From Natronobacterium haloterrestre (GTDB lineage Archaea; Halobacteriota; Halobacteria; Halobacteriales; Natrialbaceae): a stretch of DNA of 64,000 nt. The notes under the pieces are model-generated. The model did not search any database. It was not told the DNA's origin and was given only the letters and a program-made list of their open reading frames with translations. Where the stretch lies: the NCBI RefSeq assembly GCF_900112205.1, contig NZ_FOKW01000008.1:62001-126000 (forward strand), in the 5' to 3' direction. The translations under genes were made by a program, and so were the position numbers. This document shows, one piece after another, positions 61,279 to 64,000 of this stretch (the stretch's first letter is position 1; each line of letters begins with the position of its first letter).

Positions 61279-62358
61279 TCAGGGGCCCTCTACCGGCGGT
61301 CGTTCCTCGAGGGTCAACTCGACCGTCTCCCGCTCGCCGTCGCGAACGACGTCGACGTCGATCGTCTCCCCCGGCGACGTCTCGAGCGCCAGGTACGACG
61401 CGAGTCGCTCCTCGTTCGGGATCTCCTCGTCGTCGATGGCGACGATCACGTCGCCGCCCGCGGGAACCGGCACGCCGTCGACGGTCGCCACCTCGTCGGC
61501 CGGTTCGAGCACGCCACTGGCCGGCCCATCTGGCCTGACCTCGCGGACGAGGACGCCCCGCGGCTCGTCCAGTTCGTTCGCCTCGGCGATACGCGGATCG
61601 ACGGGGTCGACCCCGACGCCGACGTAGGAGTGGGGGTACTCGCCGTCCGCGGCGAGCGCCGGCACCACCCGCGCGGCCAGTTGGGAGGAGATCGCGAACC
61701 CGATGGTCTGTCCGGCCCCGGCGAAGACCACGCCCAGCACCGACCCCTCGAGGTCGACGAGCGGGCCGCCGCTGTTGCCCGGGTTGACGGGCGCATCAGT
61801 CTGGATCGCCGCCGGAATGGAGAACCCGGTGGGACTCGGCAGCGAGCGATCGACCCCGCTGACGATCCCCTGTGTAATCGAGGCGTCGAGTCCGAGCGGG
61901 TTGCCCAGCGCGACGACTTCCTGCCCGACCGCCGGCCGCTCGTCGGCCAGCGAAAGCCCGTCGACGACGTCCGGGAAGTCGTCGACCTCGAGGACGGCGA
62001 GGTCGCTGTACTCGTCGGTGCCGAGGACCGTGGCGGTTCGCCACTGCTCGTCGGTGAACTGGAGTTCGACTTCGTCCGCGTCCCGGACCACGTGTGCGTT
62101 CGTGACGACGTGGTCGTCGACGACGAACCCGGAGCCGAGTCCGCCGGGACCCGGCCCGTCCATCCCCGAGACGGAGACAAGGACGACGTCGTCGATGATC
62201 GACTCGTAGACGTCGACGTAGCGCCCGTCGCTTGCGTCCTCGCCTTCGTCGTCCTGTGCGGCTCCACTGGCGACCGCCGTGCCGGAGCCGACGATTCCGA
62301 ACCCGACGGCGGCCCGGAGCAATCCGCGACGTGTGGTGTCGATCGGAGTCTGCGTCAC
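61279..62358 (-). CDS. HtrA/DegP-like trypsin-type serine protease with PDZ domain
   Basis: 359 residues from GTG 62358. Tat signal with TTRRGLLRAAVGFG. Protease triad: His in VVTNAHVV, Asp in EYSDLAVLEV, Ser in NPGNSGGPLV. A PDZ domain follows (about 260-350: GVLVREVRPDGPASGVLEPADEV). Exported protein-quality-control protease. GTTTTATACC about 27 nt before the GTG marks a leaderless start; a longer ATG form would start upstream of that promoter. Confidence 0.88.
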   Translation of the reverse strand: MTQTPIDTTRRGLLRAAVGFGIVGSGTAVASGAAQDDEGEDASDGRYVDVYESIIDDVVLVSVSGMDGPGPGGLGSGFVVDDHVVTNAHVVRDADEVELQFTDEQWRTATVLGTDEYSDLAVLEVDDFPDVVDGLSLADERPAVGQEVVALGNPLGLDASITQGIVSGVDRSLPSPTGFSIPAAIQTDAPVNPGNSGGPLVDLEGSVLGVVFAGAGQTIGFAISSQLAARVVPALAADGEYPHSYVGVGVDPVDPRIAEANELDEPRGVLVREVRPDGPASGVLEPADEVATVDGVPVPAGGDVIVAIDDEEIPNEERLASYLALETSPGETIDVDVVRDGERETVELTLEERPPVEGP

Positions 62359-62380
62359 GCGCGCTTCCACCTCGAGCAGT

Positions 62381-62390
62381 GGTATAAAAC
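62381..62390 (-). promoter_or_regulatory. TATA element of the HtrA-like gene
   Basis: Minus-strand GTTTTATACC, centred about 27 nt before GTG 62358. The rest of the 329-bp gap to the GH15 start shows no gene. Confidence 0.6.
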
Positions 62391-62687
62391 CGAGGCCAGC
62401 ACGGCCATCCCGTCGAATTGTGGGGCGACCGCGAACCACGACGACGTTCCGCCGGCCGAACTCGACGGGAACCGGCGGTTCAGTTCCTCGAGCGCGGGCC
62501 TCCCCCTCGAGGACCCCGAGACACACGCGACCGATCGCGGAGCGTCGTCGTGACTCGTACTCCCGGCCGCTGCCGGCCGACGCTTATTGGCTCGAGCCCC
62601 CGACGTATCGGGCACTGACACACGCCGGCCGAGGAATCGCCGTTCGACCGTTCCCGTAGCTTCACCCCACGTCCGAGCGCTCTCCAG

Positions 62688-64000
62688 ATGGACTACCCAC
62701 CGCTTCGCGATTACGGCGTCATCGGCAACGACGACCGCTGCGCGCTCGTCAGCAGAACCGGCTCGATCGACTGGTGTTGCTTCCCGCACCTCGAGGACGC
62801 GAGCGTCTTCGCCCGAATCCTCGACGCCGACCATGGCGGGCACTTCGCGGTCTCCCCGAGGGCGGCCCACGAGTCGAGCCACCGCTACGTCGACCGGACG
62901 AACGTCCTCGAAACGACCTTCGAGACCGAACGCGGGCAGGCGACCGTGACCGACTTCATGCCGATCCGGAACGGACGCAAACCCGGCTCCGGCCGCGGCC
63001 GCGACGGCGGCCACGACTACGCGTTCGACTTCGACGACGAGGACGACGCCAACCGCTTCCAGCAGGCGATCTACCGGCGGCTCGAGTGCGAACGCGGCGA
63101 CGTCGAGTTCGGCCTCGAGTTCGCGCCCCGGTTCGACTACGCCCGGGTGACGCCGACGTTCGAACGGATCGCGGACGGCGTCGTCGCCCGTGGCGACGAC
63201 CGGTCGCTGTTTCTGTACACGGGTTGGGAACCGCCGCTCGACGACCTCACGGTCTCGGAGTCCGACGCGACCGTCACCGGCACCGTCTCGCTCTCGGCCG
63301 GCGACCGCTGCTGGACCGGCGTCCAGTACGGCGGCCGGGGGCCGCTTTCGTCGATCGACCTCGAGACCTGCATCGACGAGACGAAACGCTACTGGCGCGA
63401 CTGGCTCGGCACCCGCGACGGCGCGCCCGGAACGATGCCCGAGCGGTGGTACGAGGCCGTCGTCCGGTCGGAACTCGTCCTGAAGCTACTGATCCACCAC
63501 GAGACGGGCGCGATCCCGGCGGCGGCGACGACGTCGATCCCCGAGAAGATCGGCTCCGACCGGACCTGGGACTACCGGTACAACTGGATCCGGGACGCAA
63601 AGTTCACCGTCCAGGCGTTACACGACACGGGCCACGAACGGGAGGGTCGGGAGTACTTCGACTGGTTCGCCGACGTCGCCCGCACGGACCCCGCCGAGAT
63701 CCGGCCCCTCTACAGTCTGCACGGTGAAACCGGCGACGCGGTCGCCGAGCGAACCCTCGAGCACCTCTCGGGGTACCGCGACACGGGTCCCGTCCGTGTC
63801 GGGAACGCCGCGGCCCCGCAGCAACAACTCGACGTCTACGGGACGATCGTCCAGGCCCTTTATGAGACGGTCCAGTTCGACGTGTCGGTCCCGATCGAGG
63901 ACGACTGGGACGCGATCCGCGACATCGTCGACTACGTCTGTGCACACTGGGACGAACGCGACGCCGGGATCTGGGAGTTTCGCGAGGAGCAGCGACACTT
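62688..64000 (+). CDS. GH15 glucoamylase/trehalase family protein, 3' end outside window
   Basis: First 437 residues are present. The N-terminal supersandwich domain starts YPPLRDYGVIGNDDRCALVSRTGSIDWCCFP, a hallmark of GH15 trehalase/glucoamylase-like proteins. The (alpha/alpha)6 barrel opens with TTSIPEKIGSDRTWDYRYNWIRDAKFTVQAL, including the sugar-binding WDYRYxWxRD. The general acid Glu region and base lie outside. Hydrolyses alpha-glucosides, perhaps trehalose. No signal peptide, so cytoplasmic. Confidence 0.9.
   Translation, partial: MDYPPLRDYGVIGNDDRCALVSRTGSIDWCCFPHLEDASVFARILDADHGGHFAVSPRAAHESSHRYVDRTNVLETTFETERGQATVTDFMPIRNGRKPGSGRGRDGGHDYAFDFDDEDDANRFQQAIYRRLECERGDVEFGLEFAPRFDYARVTPTFERIADGVVARGDDRSLFLYTGWEPPLDDLTVSESDATVTGTVSLSAGDRCWTGVQYGGRGPLSSIDLETCIDETKRYWRDWLGTRDGAPGTMPERWYEAVVRSELVLKLLIHHETGAIPAAATTSIPEKIGSDRTWDYRYNWIRDAKFTVQALHDTGHEREGREYFDWFADVARTDPAEIRPLYSLHGETGDAVAERTLEHLSGYRDTGPVRVGNAAAPQQQLDVYGTIVQALYETVQFDVSVPIEDDWDAIRDIVDYVCAHWDERDAGIWEFREEQRH

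Overview
The window is chromosomal DNA of a halophilic archaeon (class Halobacteria). The support is very high G+C, strongly acidic predicted proteins (Asp/Glu-rich, Lys-poor), leaderless genes with TATA elements about 24-28 nt before ATG/GTG, archaeal information-processing genes (Spt5, SecE, aEF-1beta, NreA) and many haloarchaea-only small zinc-finger and DUF families. The frequent CTCGAG hexamer suggests the Natrialbales side of the group; that is an impression and not a proof. No rRNA, tRNA, CRISPR array or intact transposase was found. Both edges cut genes: a UPF1-like helicase on the left and a GH15 glucoamylase-family protein on the right.

Layout. 0-15 kb: helicase, 2Fe-2S ferredoxin, DCC thiol protein, nicotinate phosphoribosyltransferase, ferritin-like protein, HAD phosphatase, MutS-like ATPase, acyl-CoA ligase, a divergent molybdenum-enzyme pair (sulfite-oxidase-like and MOSC), a TusA-rhodanese sulfur pair and a cysteine-synthase-family enzyme. 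14-17.3 kb: an ATP-dependent RNA ligase and, three genes on, its PIN-domain 'RNA ligase partner', with two uncharacterised genes between them. 17.4-22.2 kb: diadenylate cyclase, aEF-1beta, an eight-cysteine zinc protein, a cation/proton antiporter with TrkA domains, and NreA. 22.4-31 kb: NhaC, an IS200/IS605-like remnant whose right end supplies the stop codon of an AI-2E-family permease, DUF302, secreted and membrane haloarchaeal proteins, a BASS symporter and a CPBP protease. 31-40 kb: a nitrogen/polyamine island with agmatinase, aminotransferase, an NrpR-type regulator, a nitrilase-family amidohydrolase and a Pot-type ABC importer in which the two permeases are fused. 40-51 kb: PAP2, YdjM-like, CinA, aminotransferase, ArsA/Get3, MATE exporter, FAD monooxygenase and SDR. 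51-57 kb: a nucleic-acid-repair group (EndoV, DUF5788-PolX-Mut7C, PHP) with a rhomboid. 57-60 kb: TetR regulator divergent from a two-gene ABC exporter. 60-64 kb: secE-spt5, HtrA-like protease, GH15.

The most unusual structure is at the 3' end of spt5 (59850-60346). The last 22 codons plus stop occur three times in tandem with a 214-bp period. The two copies nearest the gene are identical, while the most distal copy encodes the same 22 residues with several synonymous substitutions. This is the pattern expected if a short element inserted at the 3' end of spt5, carried its own version of the gene end and displaced the original one, and then duplicated. Other points: one TATA element sits equidistant from two divergent leaderless genes; three convergent gene pairs share a single CTAG as both stop codons; a 29-codon reading frame overlaps the agmatinase start; and hexanucleotide tracts recur in and between genes.
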